Below are positions 32,668-41,869 of a DNA stretch of 43,412 nucleotides, in pieces (position 1 is the stretch's first letter; each line of letters opens with the position of its first letter). Both the position numbers and the translations under genes were made by a program. Under the pieces are notes generated by a model. The model had not been told where the DNA came from. It made no database searches and saw only the letters and a program-made list of their open reading frames with translations. Origin of the DNA: JBOFZL01 sp051655155 (GTDB lineage: Bacteria; Bacillota; Clostridia; Peptostreptococcales; Filifactoraceae); contig JBOFZL010000059.1 in assembly GCA_051655155.1 (NCBI GenBank), forward strand, positions 1 to 43,412, in the 5' to 3' direction.

Positions 32668-32941
32668 TTTTCCCCAACTCCTCTTTAAGTGTTTCATATA
32701 CCGCTCGATCTATCTCTGTCTTAAACGCTCTATTAAGTGCCTTACTTTTTATTGCCTTTTCAAGACATTCCATAGTTTCACAAATATATGCGCCTCGTCC
32801 ATTAGCCTTAAAGGTAGGATCTATAAATATTTCTCCATCTTTATTTTTAACTATTCTCATAAGCTTCTTTTTATCTGTTCTATCTGAGCAAACTATACAT
32901 TTTCTTTGAGGAATTTTCTTTACCTTAACCGGTGTACCCAT
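32651..32941 (-). CDS. rnpM: YlxR/RnpM family RNA-binding protein (DUF448)
   Basis: The 96-aa protein carries the family pattern: PQRKCIVCSDRTDKKKLMRI near the start, a DPTFKANGRGAYIC core and a LNRAFKTEI segment. Members bind RNA; the B. subtilis protein has been described as a modulator of RNase P. GGAGGT lies before the ATG. It follows nusA by 16 bases and overlaps ylxQ slightly, in the standard order. The single CxxC pair plus Cys at GAYIC and METMEC-like positions could bind metal, but this is uncertain. Confidence 0.9.
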   Translation of the reverse strand: MGTPVKVKKIPQRKCIVCSDRTDKKKLMRIVKNKDGEIFIDPTFKANGRGAYICETMECLEKAIKSKALNRAFKTEIDRAVYETLKEELGKIEGEN

Positions 32942-32957
32942 ATTAAGATACCTCCAT

Positions 32958-34286
32958 CTATTTTTTCTTAGTATTTCTATTCATTGATAACATAAGTTTT
33001 GCAAGAAGTTCTTCTTCATTCATATCCTCAATGGATTTTTCTTCTTCGACTCCTGCCTCTTCTTCAACTGTTTCTTCTTCTATCTTACCCATTACCATAT
33101 TATATGCAGCGGCCAAAGCATCCATTGACTCGTCAATTTCATCTTCAACAACATCAACCTCCGCAATTTCCTGATTTTTCTTTAATATCTCTTGATATTC
33201 TTCATCAGTTGCTGCTTGACTTTCACTTTTAATATCTATTTTCCAATTTGTCAGCTTAGCTGCAAGTCTTACGTTTTGCCCCTCTTTCCCTATAGCTAAA
33301 GACAACTGATAATCAGGAACAACTACCCTTGCAGATTTTTCTTCTTCATTTATCAGTACACTTATTACCTTAGATGGACTTAAGGCATTAGCTATATATA
33401 CTTTCGGATCATCGCTATAGTTTACAATATCAATTTTTTCTCCATGTAACTCGTCTACAACGTTACCTACTCTATTACGTTTTAACCCTACACAAGCTCC
33501 AATTGCATCTACTTCTGAGTCTAAAGACCCTACTGCCAGTTTAGTTCTTGAACCTGCCTCTCGTGAAATAGACTTTATTTGAACTATACCATCAGCAATT
33601 TCAGGAACTTCTCTTTCAAATAGACGTTTAACGAAACCCGGATGACTTCTTGAAACTAAAATCTGAGCTCCTCCACTAGACCTTTTTATCTCTAGTATAT
33701 AAACTGTTATCCTTTGACCGATTTCAAAATTTTCATTAGGAGCTTGCTCTTGTGCCAATAACATAGCTTCTGAATTTAAGGTAATTCCATTTTCACTAAT
33801 TATACTTATATTTAAAGTAATATTACCTTTCGGACTTCCCTTTCCTATTCTTGTAACTTCTCCTACTACTATTTCACTTTCACGTTTATCAAACTCTTGA
33901 CAGATAACATCTCTACTTGCCTCTTTTATTTTTTGGATTACCATTTGTCTAGCAGTTTGGGCAGCAATTCTTCCAAAATTACTTGGAGTTACTTCTTCTT
34001 CTATTACATCTCCCACCTGATAATCCATATTAATTTCCTGTGCCCCTTCTAAAGAAACTTCTCCATCTAAAAGATCACACTCTCTTTTATTTACTACATT
34101 CTTTCTTGAGAATATTCTGATTTCACCCTTATCCTCATTCATCTCAATTCTTACATTGTTGGTTGCACCGTAATTCCTCTTATATGCATTTATAAGAGCT
34201 GCTTCCACAGCTTCGAAAAGCACTTCTTTTCCTATACCTCTTTCTGTGGCTATTTGATTTAATGCAGCCATAAACTCTGCGTTCAT
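32958..34286 (-). CDS. nusA: Transcription termination/antitermination protein NusA
   Basis: NusA binds RNA polymerase and nascent RNA and controls pausing and termination. The 442-aa protein has the N-terminal polymerase-binding domain (about 1-125, with LFEAVEAALINAYKR), an S1 domain (~135-200), and two KH domains (~225-290 and ~300-350, with DYQLSLAIGKEGQNVRLAA). A C-terminal acidic tail of about 80 residues, rich in Glu (EEETVEEEAGVEEEK), ends in a basic NRNTKKK. AAGGAGG precedes the ATG. The gene is in the standard rimP-nusA pair and may control its own operon through the leader hairpin at 34811-34836. Confidence 0.97.
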   Translation of the reverse strand: MNAEFMAALNQIATERGIGKEVLFEAVEAALINAYKRNYGATNNVRIEMNEDKGEIRIFSRKNVVNKRECDLLDGEVSLEGAQEINMDYQVGDVIEEEVTPSNFGRIAAQTARQMVIQKIKEASRDVICQEFDKRESEIVVGEVTRIGKGSPKGNITLNISIISENGITLNSEAMLLAQEQAPNENFEIGQRITVYILEIKRSSGGAQILVSRSHPGFVKRLFEREVPEIADGIVQIKSISREAGSRTKLAVGSLDSEVDAIGACVGLKRNRVGNVVDELHGEKIDIVNYSDDPKVYIANALSPSKVISVLINEEEKSARVVVPDYQLSLAIGKEGQNVRLAAKLTNWKIDIKSESQAATDEEYQEILKKNQEIAEVDVVEDEIDESMDALAAAYNMVMGKIEEETVEEEAGVEEEKSIEDMNEEELLAKLMLSMNRNTKKK

Positions 34287-34315
34287 TTCTATTTATTCCT
34301 CCTTAAATAATTTTT

Positions 34316-34771
34316 TTAAAAATCTACCTTTAATTTTATAATAGCGACGTCCTTACGATTGAAATCTCTTATATATCCATTAATATCTATACTTATAATC
34401 TCATCTTCAAAACCATTTAAAACACCCTCAAATTCCCTCTGCCCATCTATAGCCTTATAAAGTTTTAACTCTACCAATTTGCCATTTTCTCTCTGAAAAT
34501 CCCTAGGTTTTTTAAGTGCTCTATCTATACCCGGAGAGCTTACCTCCAACATATATGGATCTTTAATAGGGTCTTTCTCATCTAATATAGTACTTATCTT
34601 TCTGGAAATATTAGTACATTCATCTAAAGAAATTCTTCCCCCTAGCTTATCCACCAATACTCTAAGATAATAAGCCTTACCTTCCTTTGCATACTCTACA
34701 TCAACAAGCTCAAACTCCTTGTCTATTGCTGGTAAAATAAGCTCTTCAATTTTTTCTTCTAACTTTGCCAA
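34316..34771 (-). CDS. rimP: Ribosome maturation factor RimP
   Basis: RimP assists 30S subunit assembly. The 151-aa protein shows ELVDVEYAKEGKAYYLRVLVD, split here by the family's beta strands, then DECTNISRKIS, and LEVSSPGIDRALKKPRDF, the family signature. Translation begins at TTG (34769-34771) with GGAGGT 8 bases upstream. It is the first gene of the translation operon, 87 bases downstream of the predicted transcription start. A hairpin lies in that leader. Confidence 0.95.
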   Translation of the reverse strand: MAKLEEKIEELILPAIDKEFELVDVEYAKEGKAYYLRVLVDKLGGRISLDECTNISRKISTILDEKDPIKDPYMLEVSSPGIDRALKKPRDFQRENGKLVELKLYKAIDGQREFEGVLNGFEDEIISIDINGYIRDFNRKDVAIIKLKVDF

Positions 34772-34810
34772 AAAAAGACCTCCTTATTCTTACATGTAAA
34801 GAAAACATAA

Positions 34811-34836
34811 AACGAAAGAGTGGGATTCCCCACTCT
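34811..34836 (-). promoter_or_regulatory. Terminator-like leader hairpin upstream of rimP-nusA
   Basis: On the minus strand AGAGTGGG pairs with CCCACTCT (34817-34824 with 34829-34836, 4-base loop), followed by a broken T-tract TTCGTTTTATGTTTTC. It lies downstream of the promoter at 34865-34893, inside the rimP leader, so it is placed to attenuate the operon. A role as terminator for the preceding gene is also possible. Confidence 0.6.
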
Positions 34837-34864
34837 CTTGAAAATTTTATATTTTGTCTAAGTC

Positions 34865-34893
34865 ATTGTACCATAAATATTCATACTTCACAA
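34865..34893 (-). promoter_or_regulatory. Sigma-A-type promoter of the rimP-nusA-infB operon
   Basis: On the minus strand TTGTGA (34888-34893) and TACAAT (34865-34870) are exactly 17 bases apart. Transcription should start near 34858, before the leader hairpin. Confidence 0.72.
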
Positions 34894-34967
34894 GAAATTA
34901 TTTCATAAAGTTTCTATATTAGTTAATTTCTAAGATATTAAAATTAAAAACCATAACACTAAATAAA

Positions 34968-37900
34968 CTATTCAACTGCTTTTAGAGACTCTACCATATT
35001 AATATTTCTAATCCTATTTATCATTAGCAAGTTAACTAATACTGTAAAAATCATAGTTATTATCAGTGATGCCACAAAGCTAAAAACTCCAATCTCTCTT
35101 CCAAACATCATGACCTCAACTTCAGATGTGACTATCACAAATAAACATAGATACTTACCTATAACAAGTCCTACTAAAGCTCCCATGAAACTTAAAATTA
35201 TATTTTCTCTAAAAATGTATGCCGCAGCCTCATTGTTATAAAAACCCAAAACTTTAATAGTGGCAATTTCTCTAATTCGTTGATTTATATTTATGTTAGT
35301 CAAAGTATATAGTACTATAAACGACAATAGTGCTGCACACACAATCAAAATTCCCACTATCCAATATACAGCTTCAACATTTACCATTTTTTTCATTTCA
35401 TAAGCTTTTTGTATAGTGCTTACCCCATCTATATCCAATATAGCCTCTGAAGCTTTTTCCACCGACAATATATTCTTGTCCTTTAAGTTCACAAGCAAAG
35501 TATTCCATTTAAGCTCCTCATCTATAAAAACTTTTTTAAAAAACTCATCAGATCCATAAATGTAATGTTCAATATAATTTTCTGTTATATCATCTACTAC
35601 CAGATTGTAAGAGTCATAATCATCTATCTTAACAGGTATCTGTTCTCCTACTTTTAATCCTAAAAGCTTTGCTAACTTTTCTGAAATTATAACACCCTCA
35701 TTATTGAGATTTATATCCTTTACATCCTTCCTTTCTCTAAACTTAACATACCTTTTAAACTCTTTCATATCCTTAGGTACTATAAAACTTGCCTCATAGT
35801 CATTCTCCCCTTCTATTTTCAAGTTAATCGTCATTACTTCTGTAAACTCTTCTATATTCTTAATTTTTGACAGCTCTCTTATTACCCTTTCCTTTTCATC
35901 TTCATCAGATTTTATACTTATACTTATATCATATTTTAAAATATCATTAAATTGAGTGTATACGCCATATGTTATAGCTTCTTTTAATCCAAATCCGACC
36001 ATTAACAATGCACTACACCCTGCTACTCCTATAATTGTCATACCTGCTCTTAATTTATACCTAAATAAATTTCTTACTGTAACTTTATGTGTGAACTTGA
36101 GTCTTGACCAAATAAACTTTATCTTTTCAAATCCTGTGCTTGCTCCAACCTTTGGTGATTTTGGTCTTAATAACATAGCTGAGTTATTCCTTAACGCTTC
36201 ATAACATACAATCCCTGCCATTAAACAAGTTAAACATATTGAAACCCCAAGAGAATAAATAGCTAAAGGAAAATCAAAAAGATGCTCTAATTCCGGTAAT
36301 AAATATAAAGATTTATAAGCATAAAATAAAATCTTTGCAAAATAATTAAATCCTAACCATATTCCAACCAATCCTCCAATAAGACTAGCACTTCCTGCAT
36401 AAAGTAAATACTTACTTAAAATTTGCCAACTTGAATATCCTAATGCTTTTAAGGTTCCAATATACCCCCTCTGCTCTTCTACCATTCGACCTATCGTAGT
36501 TAAACATATTAAAATTCCAACAAACACAAAGACCAGTGGAAACACCTTAGCTATTGCTTCCATCCTTAATGCTGCATTTTCATAATCTGCAAAACCTATA
36601 TTTTTTTGACGGTTTAGAACATACCATTTTACCTCTTTTATATCTTTAATCTCTTCAAAACTTTCTATAAGTTTTTTATTTCCTTCAAACAACCCATCTC
36701 CTACCTGTTTCTTACCTATAAGTAAATTCTTTTCACTAAAAACTATCTCTTCATTAGCTTTTAAGAGTTTTTCTTCACTTAATCTTAATTCTTCCTTCCC
36801 TTTAGAAATACTTCGTTCCAAATCTGCTTTTCGCTCAAAAATATCCTCTCTCGCCTTTTGTAATTTTAACTTCTTCTCAAAAAGTACATTGTAATTATAC
36901 TCCAAAGCAGATCCTTCCCTAGAATAATACCCTCCTATCTTAGCCTTATCTATACTATCCTTTATTATATTCATCTGCTCATTTATATATCTTTCATTAG
37001 TTTCCAATGTTGATAGAGCTGAAAAAATCTCATTATTATACAATTGTTCTTGTTCATATATATATTCTTCAGACTGAGCAAGTCTTACCTTGGCATCAAA
37101 GAAATCTCGCTTTCCTTTTTCATATTTATCTTCAGCCTCTTTAATCTTAGTAGTAGAATCAATCACCACTCTGTTGTAATCTCCCTGGCCTTTATAATAC
37201 ATTTCAGAAGCATTTCCTACAATACTATCATACCTTACCTTAACCCTTTCTTCCCCTAACTTTTTTAGACTATTTTCTAGCGTCTTTGCTTTTTTCTTAT
37301 AATCATTTCCAAAAGTATCTAATATTTTTCCACCTTCCATAGTGAGATATACCTCATTATATAAAGGCAGGTTAAATTCTTCTTCATTTACATATATAAA
37401 TGATTCTCTCTTTCCATTACCAATATTGCTATTACCTCTTACTGTGGAAATATAAAGTGGAGAACGTACAAAGCCTACAACCTTCATGGTTTTTGATCTA
37501 AGACCATACAAATCCTCTGAATCTCTTTTTGTACCTAAATGAATTATATCACCTATCTTAATATTCATAAGGCGATCTACTTCAACAGCTGCTTCTCCAA
37601 ATTTTTCAGGGAGACGCCCTTCTATTACCATTGGTATGTTTATATAGTCCTTTCCACTTCTGTATTTTTTGTTAGTCAAACTATGAACACTTACTACAGC
37701 AGTCTTACTTTTATTGTATTTAATCAAAGTGTCTATATTATATGCAGGGAAAACCCCTTCTACACCTTCTAATTTTTTAATTGCCTCTATATCCTCTTTG
37801 TCAAATCCAACAGTAGATATAAGTCTAAAATCCATCAAATTACACTTATCTAAGTAAACATCACCTGTATACTTCATATCAGATCCTGAAATTTTTATTC

Positions 37901-38006
37901 CTGTAAAAAATGTTACACTAAGACTTATAATTGCAAGAATTGCTAAAAACCTACTGATAGTGCCCTTTATTTCTCTTATACTATCTTTTAGCAATGTCCT
38001 CTTCAT
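34968..38006 (-). CDS. FtsX/MacB-type ABC transporter permease with long extracytoplasmic coiled coil
   Basis: The 1012-aa membrane protein has an N-terminal helix (~20-38), a large outside domain, a coiled coil rich in Glu/Lys at about residues 285-440, then three helices of a first FtsX unit (about 488-605, containing RGYIGTLKALGYS), a helix near 655-680 opening the second half, a second outside domain, and three closing helices with REIATIKVLGFY. Such permeases work with a LolD/MacB-like ATPase as mechanotransmission machines rather than simple pores. The start is the ATG at 38004-38006, which shares a base with the ATPase stop (TAATG); the frame is open to GTG 38012. Substrate or signal unknown. 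Confidence 0.9.
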   Translation of the reverse strand: MKRTLLKDSIREIKGTISRFLAILAIISLSVTFFTGIKISGSDMKYTGDVYLDKCNLMDFRLISTVGFDKEDIEAIKKLEGVEGVFPAYNIDTLIKYNKSKTAVVSVHSLTNKKYRSGKDYINIPMVIEGRLPEKFGEAAVEVDRLMNIKIGDIIHLGTKRDSEDLYGLRSKTMKVVGFVRSPLYISTVRGNSNIGNGKRESFIYVNEEEFNLPLYNEVYLTMEGGKILDTFGNDYKKKAKTLENSLKKLGEERVKVRYDSIVGNASEMYYKGQGDYNRVVIDSTTKIKEAEDKYEKGKRDFFDAKVRLAQSEEYIYEQEQLYNNEIFSALSTLETNERYINEQMNIIKDSIDKAKIGGYYSREGSALEYNYNVLFEKKLKLQKAREDIFERKADLERSISKGKEELRLSEEKLLKANEEIVFSEKNLLIGKKQVGDGLFEGNKKLIESFEEIKDIKEVKWYVLNRQKNIGFADYENAALRMEAIAKVFPLVFVFVGILICLTTIGRMVEEQRGYIGTLKALGYSSWQILSKYLLYAGSASLIGGLVGIWLGFNYFAKILFYAYKSLYLLPELEHLFDFPLAIYSLGVSICLTCLMAGIVCYEALRNNSAMLLRPKSPKVGASTGFEKIKFIWSRLKFTHKVTVRNLFRYKLRAGMTIIGVAGCSALLMVGFGLKEAITYGVYTQFNDILKYDISISIKSDEDEKERVIRELSKIKNIEEFTEVMTINLKIEGENDYEASFIVPKDMKEFKRYVKFRERKDVKDINLNNEGVIISEKLAKLLGLKVGEQIPVKIDDYDSYNLVVDDITENYIEHYIYGSDEFFKKVFIDEELKWNTLLVNLKDKNILSVEKASEAILDIDGVSTIQKAYEMKKMVNVEAVYWIVGILIVCAALLSFIVLYTLTNININQRIREIATIKVLGFYNNEAAAYIFRENIILSFMGALVGLVIGKYLCLFVIVTSEVEVMMFGREIGVFSFVASLIITMIFTVLVNLLMINRIRNINMVESLKAVE

Positions 38007-38707
38007 TACCACTCTATCCTTTCAGCTAACATTGGATTAGGATTATCTTCAATAGATTCTACCATTCCGTTTTTCATCTTAATAACCCTATCTCCCATAG
38101 GCGTTATTGCTATATTATGAGTTATCACAATAACAGTCATCCCAGTTTTCCTACAAGTGTCTTGTAAAAGCTTTAATATAGCTTTCCCTGTATTATAGTC
38201 TAAAGCTCCTGTCGGCTCATCACATAGTAAAATTTTAGGATTTTTAGCTAATGCTCTTGCTATTGCTACCCTTTGCTGCTCCCCACCTGATAACTGAGAT
38301 GGAAAATTATTCAATCTATCTCCAAGACCTACCTGTTCTAAAATTTTTCTTGGATCAAATGAATCTTTACAAATTTCTGTAGCAAGCTCTACGTTCTCTA
38401 AAGCCGTTAGATTTTGCACTAAATTATAGAATTGAAAGACAAACCCAATATCATTCCTTCTATATGTTGTAAGTTGATTTTCAGAAAACTCGCTTATTTT
38501 ACTACCATCCACATAAAAATCTCCCGATGTAGGCTTATCCATTCCTCCTACAATATTTAATACTGTTGACTTTCCCGCACCACTAGCCCCTAATATCAAA
38601 GTAAAATTTCCCTTTTTCACAGAAAAAGATACTCCTCTTAGAGCCTCTATCTTTACTTCTCCCATAAAATAGTTTTTGGTTATCTTATCAAAAGTAATAA
38701 ATTCCAA
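38006..38707 (-). CDS. MacB/LolD-type ABC transporter ATPase
   Basis: The 233-aa ATPase has Walker A GASGAGKST (about 40-48), Q-loop VFQFYNLVQNLTALENVELA split by the usual FYNL motif, signature LSGGEQQRVAIARALA, Walker B ILLCDEPTGALD and H-loop VITHN. The ENVELA and GALD forms are typical of the LolD/MacB/FtsE group that pairs with FtsX-like permeases. Translation starts at TTG (38705-38707) with AAGGAGG upstream. Its stop overlaps the permease start (TAATG), so the two are made in step. No two-component system adjoins it, unlike bacitracin-type BceAB modules. Confidence 0.93.
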   Translation of the reverse strand: MEFITFDKITKNYFMGEVKIEALRGVSFSVKKGNFTLILGASGAGKSTVLNIVGGMDKPTSGDFYVDGSKISEFSENQLTTYRRNDIGFVFQFYNLVQNLTALENVELATEICKDSFDPRKILEQVGLGDRLNNFPSQLSGGEQQRVAIARALAKNPKILLCDEPTGALDYNTGKAILKLLQDTCRKTGMTVIVITHNIAITPMGDRVIKMKNGMVESIEDNPNPMLAERIEW

Positions 38708-38755
38708 CTATTCCTTCCTCCTTCAAATAAAACCTTAACTTATTTAAGCTTATGT

Positions 38756-38788
38756 AAAAAGAGCCATAGCATTATGCCATAGCCCTCT
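38756..38788 (-). terminator. Intrinsic terminator after the small membrane protein gene
   Basis: On the minus strand AGAGGGCTATGGCA and TGCTATGGCTCT pair around a TAA loop using several G-U pairs, followed by five T. The G-U pairs mean it works on the minus strand only. Confidence 0.75.
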
Positions 38789-38801
38789 GTCTAAATTATC
38801 A

Positions 38802-39242
38802 CTAAAAACGATATTGTGGTGGCACATTTCCACCCTTTGGTCTAGATGCCATGTTCATCTTCAATTCCTCATATTTAAGAATTTCATTTGACTTTTCCTC
38901 ATAATAGAAAGCATAGTCATGGCCTAACTTAAGATTTATTTTTTGCATAGAACACAGTTTTTTTGAAGCCTTTCCTGATTTTATTACAATCTGTGTTTTC
39001 CCCAATGGCATTCCAAATTTTTTCTTTGGAGGAGTTACTGAAAGCACTTTACCTTGAATTAAATGTTTTTTACGCTTTGCTGCTAAAAACATTCTCACCA
39101 AAAAAGCCCCTAAAAGTCCTGCAAAAATAATAAAAGGAACCTTTATCCACCAACTTTTATAAATTACTATTCCTGCTATAAAGAATACCTCTACCGCTAC
39201 TATAGCAGCTATTTTTAAATATGCTTTAGTTTTTTCTGACAC
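38802..39242 (-). CDS. Small membrane protein of unknown function
   Basis: I do not recognise the family. The 146-aa protein has two hydrophobic helices near its start (IAAIVAVEVFFIAGIVI and VPFIIFAGLLGAFLVRMFLA), then a basic cytoplasmic-type segment and a beta-rich soluble end with Gly/Pro (PPKKKFGMPLGKTQIVI) and a final proline-rich tail (PKGGNVPPQYRF). The frame opens at GTG 39260; the GTG at 39240-39242 is preferred because AAGGTGG lies 8 bases before it, giving the start MSEKTKAYLK. It lies alone between terminator and a possible promoter, upstream of the FtsX operon on the same strand. No function is offered. Confidence 0.65.
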   Translation of the reverse strand: MSEKTKAYLKIAAIVAVEVFFIAGIVIYKSWWIKVPFIIFAGLLGAFLVRMFLAAKRKKHLIQGKVLSVTPPKKKFGMPLGKTQIVIKSGKASKKLCSMQKINLKLGHDYAFYYEEKSNEILKYEELKMNMASRPKGGNVPPQYRF

Positions 39243-39320
39243 CCTGTTTCCCACCTTCACTTAAAATACTAGCTGTGTTATTATATCAAAAATTCAGATA
39301 TATTGCTAGTAAAAATAAAA

Positions 39321-40391
39321 TTATTTATCCTTACATTTGCACATATGAACATCATACTCTTTGTTGTCTTTCATATATGCCACAAGAAGAGAAACTGTTG
39401 CACCTAAAGCATCTTTATGAGTTCTTTCATAAGTATGACTAGCATAAACACCAGGACCTATAAGTCCATAACGCACATCGTTTCCTGCGCATAAAATTGC
39501 GTTTGCATCAGAACCATAATATACAAGTATATCCTGTTTGTAAGGTATATTATTTTTACTAGCAAGAGCCACCATATTTTTTCTCATGTTATAATCATAT
39601 GGACCATTGGCATCTTTAGCTGCAATTGTAACACTAAATTCATCTCCATTTTGCCCTATTCCAGGCGCTCCCATATCAACACATAAAACCTCTTCTATTG
39701 TTGGGTTCAGTGAATAACTGGCTCCATGTCCAACTTCTTCATAATTACTAAACAATAATTGGATAGTATCTTCTAACTGGAACTTTGACTCCTTTAACTC
39801 TTTCACAGCTGCCAACATTGCAGCAACTGCCGCCTTATCATCTAAGTGTCTGGATTTTATAAACCCACTTTCTGTAACTTTAAACCTTGGATCAAAAGCC
39901 ACAAAATCCCCTACCTCTATGCCTAAGGCCTTAACATCCTCTTTAGAAACAACTCTCTCATCTAAAATAAGTTCCATATCCTCTAACTTACGTACATCAT
40001 TTCTCGCTTCTTGATGAATGTGAACAGAGGGTTTGTTAAAGTATATCGTTCCCCCATACTCTTTATCTTCCATGGTGATTACAGTTACATTCTCACCCTC
40101 TATTGAAGTAAGTGCATATCCGCCTATTTGACTTAATGCCAATCTTCCATTAGACTTTATCTCCTTCACCATAGCTCCTAAAGTATCCACATGCGCCGCA
40201 ATAAGTTTTTTCGCTCCCATATTCTTTCCGGGAATAGTAGCTATCAATGCGCCTTTTCTAGTCCTAAAAGAAAAAACATCCATATTTTCAAGCTCTTTTT
40301 CTACCAAGCTTATAACCCTATCTGTATATCCTCCTGGACTTGGTATATTACATAATTGCCCCAAAACAGAAACCGCATAATCTAAATTCAT
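39321..40391 (-). CDS. M42-family metallo-aminopeptidase (glutamyl aminopeptidase/TET-like)
   Basis: M42 enzymes are di-metal aminopeptidases that form large cage-like particles in the cytoplasm. Numbered from the chosen start, the ligands are His67 and Asp69 (AAHVDTLG), Asp184 (HLDDKAAV), Glu218/219 (NYEEVGHG), Asp239 (VDMGAP) and His319 (ASHTYERTH). The ATG at 40389-40391 has GGAGGTAGAT before it and yields MNLDYAVSVLGQLCNIPSPGG-like start of the family, 356 aa. The frame is open for a further 47 codons upstream to TTG 40532, without family similarity. It follows the S66 peptidase gene by 142 bases, so the pair may process peptides in sequence. Confidence 0.93.
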   Translation of the reverse strand: MNLDYAVSVLGQLCNIPSPGGYTDRVISLVEKELENMDVFSFRTRKGALIATIPGKNMGAKKLIAAHVDTLGAMVKEIKSNGRLALSQIGGYALTSIEGENVTVITMEDKEYGGTIYFNKPSVHIHQEARNDVRKLEDMELILDERVVSKEDVKALGIEVGDFVAFDPRFKVTESGFIKSRHLDDKAAVAAMLAAVKELKESKFQLEDTIQLLFSNYEEVGHGASYSLNPTIEEVLCVDMGAPGIGQNGDEFSVTIAAKDANGPYDYNMRKNMVALASKNNIPYKQDILVYYGSDANAILCAGNDVRYGLIGPGVYASHTYERTHKDALGATVSLLVAYMKDNKEYDVHMCKCKDK

Positions 40392-40533
40392 ATCTACCTC
40401 CACTAAGTTTATTAATAAAACAATATAAAATAGACCACCTTTTTCTATGGTAATAATTTTATATTTTTCTCCTATCTTTTTCTTAAAATAATCCATGCTT
40501 TCATGCGAATTACCAATACTATTATACCCCAAA

Positions 40534-41580
40534 TTAAAGTCTTTCTATTCTAATAAGTTGATTTTCACAGTCAACCCTTGCAATTGCTCCGTACTGCAAT
40601 AACATCTTAGGATAGGCATGACCAAAATTAACATTATAAACTATAGATATCTTATCATCTATAAGTTTATTATAAATTTCCTTGTACTCCTCATAGTATA
40701 CTTCATTTTGTGGTTTTCCTACAAGTATTCCACTTACATTGTCAAAAAGCCCTTCTTCTTTAAGCTTTTTCAACATTACCTCCATTCTTTCAGGAGTTGG
40801 GCGCTCTTCAGAAGTTTCCAAAAAAAGACAAGCTCCTTTAAGATCCTTAATCGCTTCAAAAAGATTGTATTTTTCATTAATTTGCTTTTCCTCTTCGTAC
40901 CTTTCTCCTACCAACAAATCATAAATACTTTCTATGCAACCTCCTATTAATCCACCTTGAAAAATTCCATTTCCTTGCAATAGCTCATATCCTTTTTTAT
41001 CAGTATGAACAATTCGATTTTTCCCCAACTCTTTTTCTGAAAAATCATTTCTCTCCTCATACCAAAGTTCACTTGGTATAAATACAAATTCATCTTCAGT
41101 AAATATATTTTTAAAGGCTTCTTTACTATAAGCAAGTATATCCTCACCCATATCTGCTATACATGTTAGAAAACTAAGCCCATAAAAGGTATTCAACCCT
41201 AATTTATATAGCATTAGATGATTTATGGTTGTATCAGAATATCCCATAAAAAACTTTGGGTTATCCTTTACTATCTTTTCAACTCTATCATTCAAAATAT
41301 ATGGTGTAAGTCTAAAGGTATCATCTCCTCCTATAGCACATATAATACCCTTAATCTCCGGATCTTCAAAAGCATTAATCAAGTCTTCAGCTCTCTTTTC
41401 AGGATGATTATTTAAATACTCTAATCCTTTTAATGTATTTTCCATAAATACAGGCTCTAAACCCAAATCATATAATCGTTTAATCCCAAGTTCCAATTGA
41501 TGTTTGCAAAAATCTTCACCTAAGATTCCTCTTGATAAACTTACAACTGCAACTTTATCTCCCTTATTAAGTTTAATCAT
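40534..41580 (-). CDS. S66-family LD-carboxypeptidase / MccF-like serine peptidase
   Basis: S66 peptidases use a Ser-Glu-His triad to cut murein tetrapeptide LD bonds (LdcA) or to inactivate microcin-C-like compounds (MccF). All three residues are visible: Ser115 (GYSDTT), Glu255 (FLETSEE) and His321 (NFGHAYPK). The frame also holds the AIGGDDTFRL and GGCIESIYDL motifs. The SEERPTPE stretch after the Glu and the 348-aa length are closer to the MccF-like branch than to short LdcA. No signal peptide is present, so it acts in the cytoplasm, on recycled muropeptides or toxic conjugates. GAGGAGG precedes the ATG. Which of the two roles applies is open. Confidence 0.9.
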   Translation of the reverse strand: MIKLNKGDKVAVVSLSRGILGEDFCKHQLELGIKRLYDLGLEPVFMENTLKGLEYLNNHPEKRAEDLINAFEDPEIKGIICAIGGDDTFRLTPYILNDRVEKIVKDNPKFFMGYSDTTINHLMLYKLGLNTFYGLSFLTCIADMGEDILAYSKEAFKNIFTEDEFVFIPSELWYEERNDFSEKELGKNRIVHTDKKGYELLQGNGIFQGGLIGGCIESIYDLLVGERYEEEKQINEKYNLFEAIKDLKGACLFLETSEERPTPERMEVMLKKLKEEGLFDNVSGILVGKPQNEVYYEEYKEIYNKLIDDKISIVYNVNFGHAYPKMLLQYGAIARVDCENQLIRIERL

Positions 41581-41834
41581 CTTATCCTCCTCAAAATATT
41601 TTATAATAAATTCTACTCAACTTTCTTAAATCCTATCATATAAAGTCTATCAAATCAACCTATCAAGCCTTAAAACCCCTTCTTATATTTCTTCCACTAT
41701 CAACTCATATAAAATACGATAAAAAACATCATAATAAAAATTTCGCCAGGTTGCTTGGTTTTAAAATATGTTATTTTCTTTAACAAAAAGTAGAGCTTCC
41801 TTATAAATTATTCGTTTTAAAAACAAGTTCAAAT

Positions 41835-41860
41835 CAAAAAAGGGACTTTTTACAGCCCCC
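41835..41860 (-). terminator. Intrinsic terminator after the stalk-domain protein gene
   Basis: On the minus strand GGGGCT pairs with AGTCCC (one G-U pair) around GTAAAA, followed by six T. The bases 41581-41834 contain the S66 gene leader and nothing else I recognise. Confidence 0.75.
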
Positions 41861-41869
41861 AATTTAACA

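Noticed and set aside
41740..41800. Small CCAGG/CTTGG inverted repeat upstream of the S66 gene
   Set aside because: The stem is only five base pairs and has no T-tract or link to a gene end, so chance is the better explanation.
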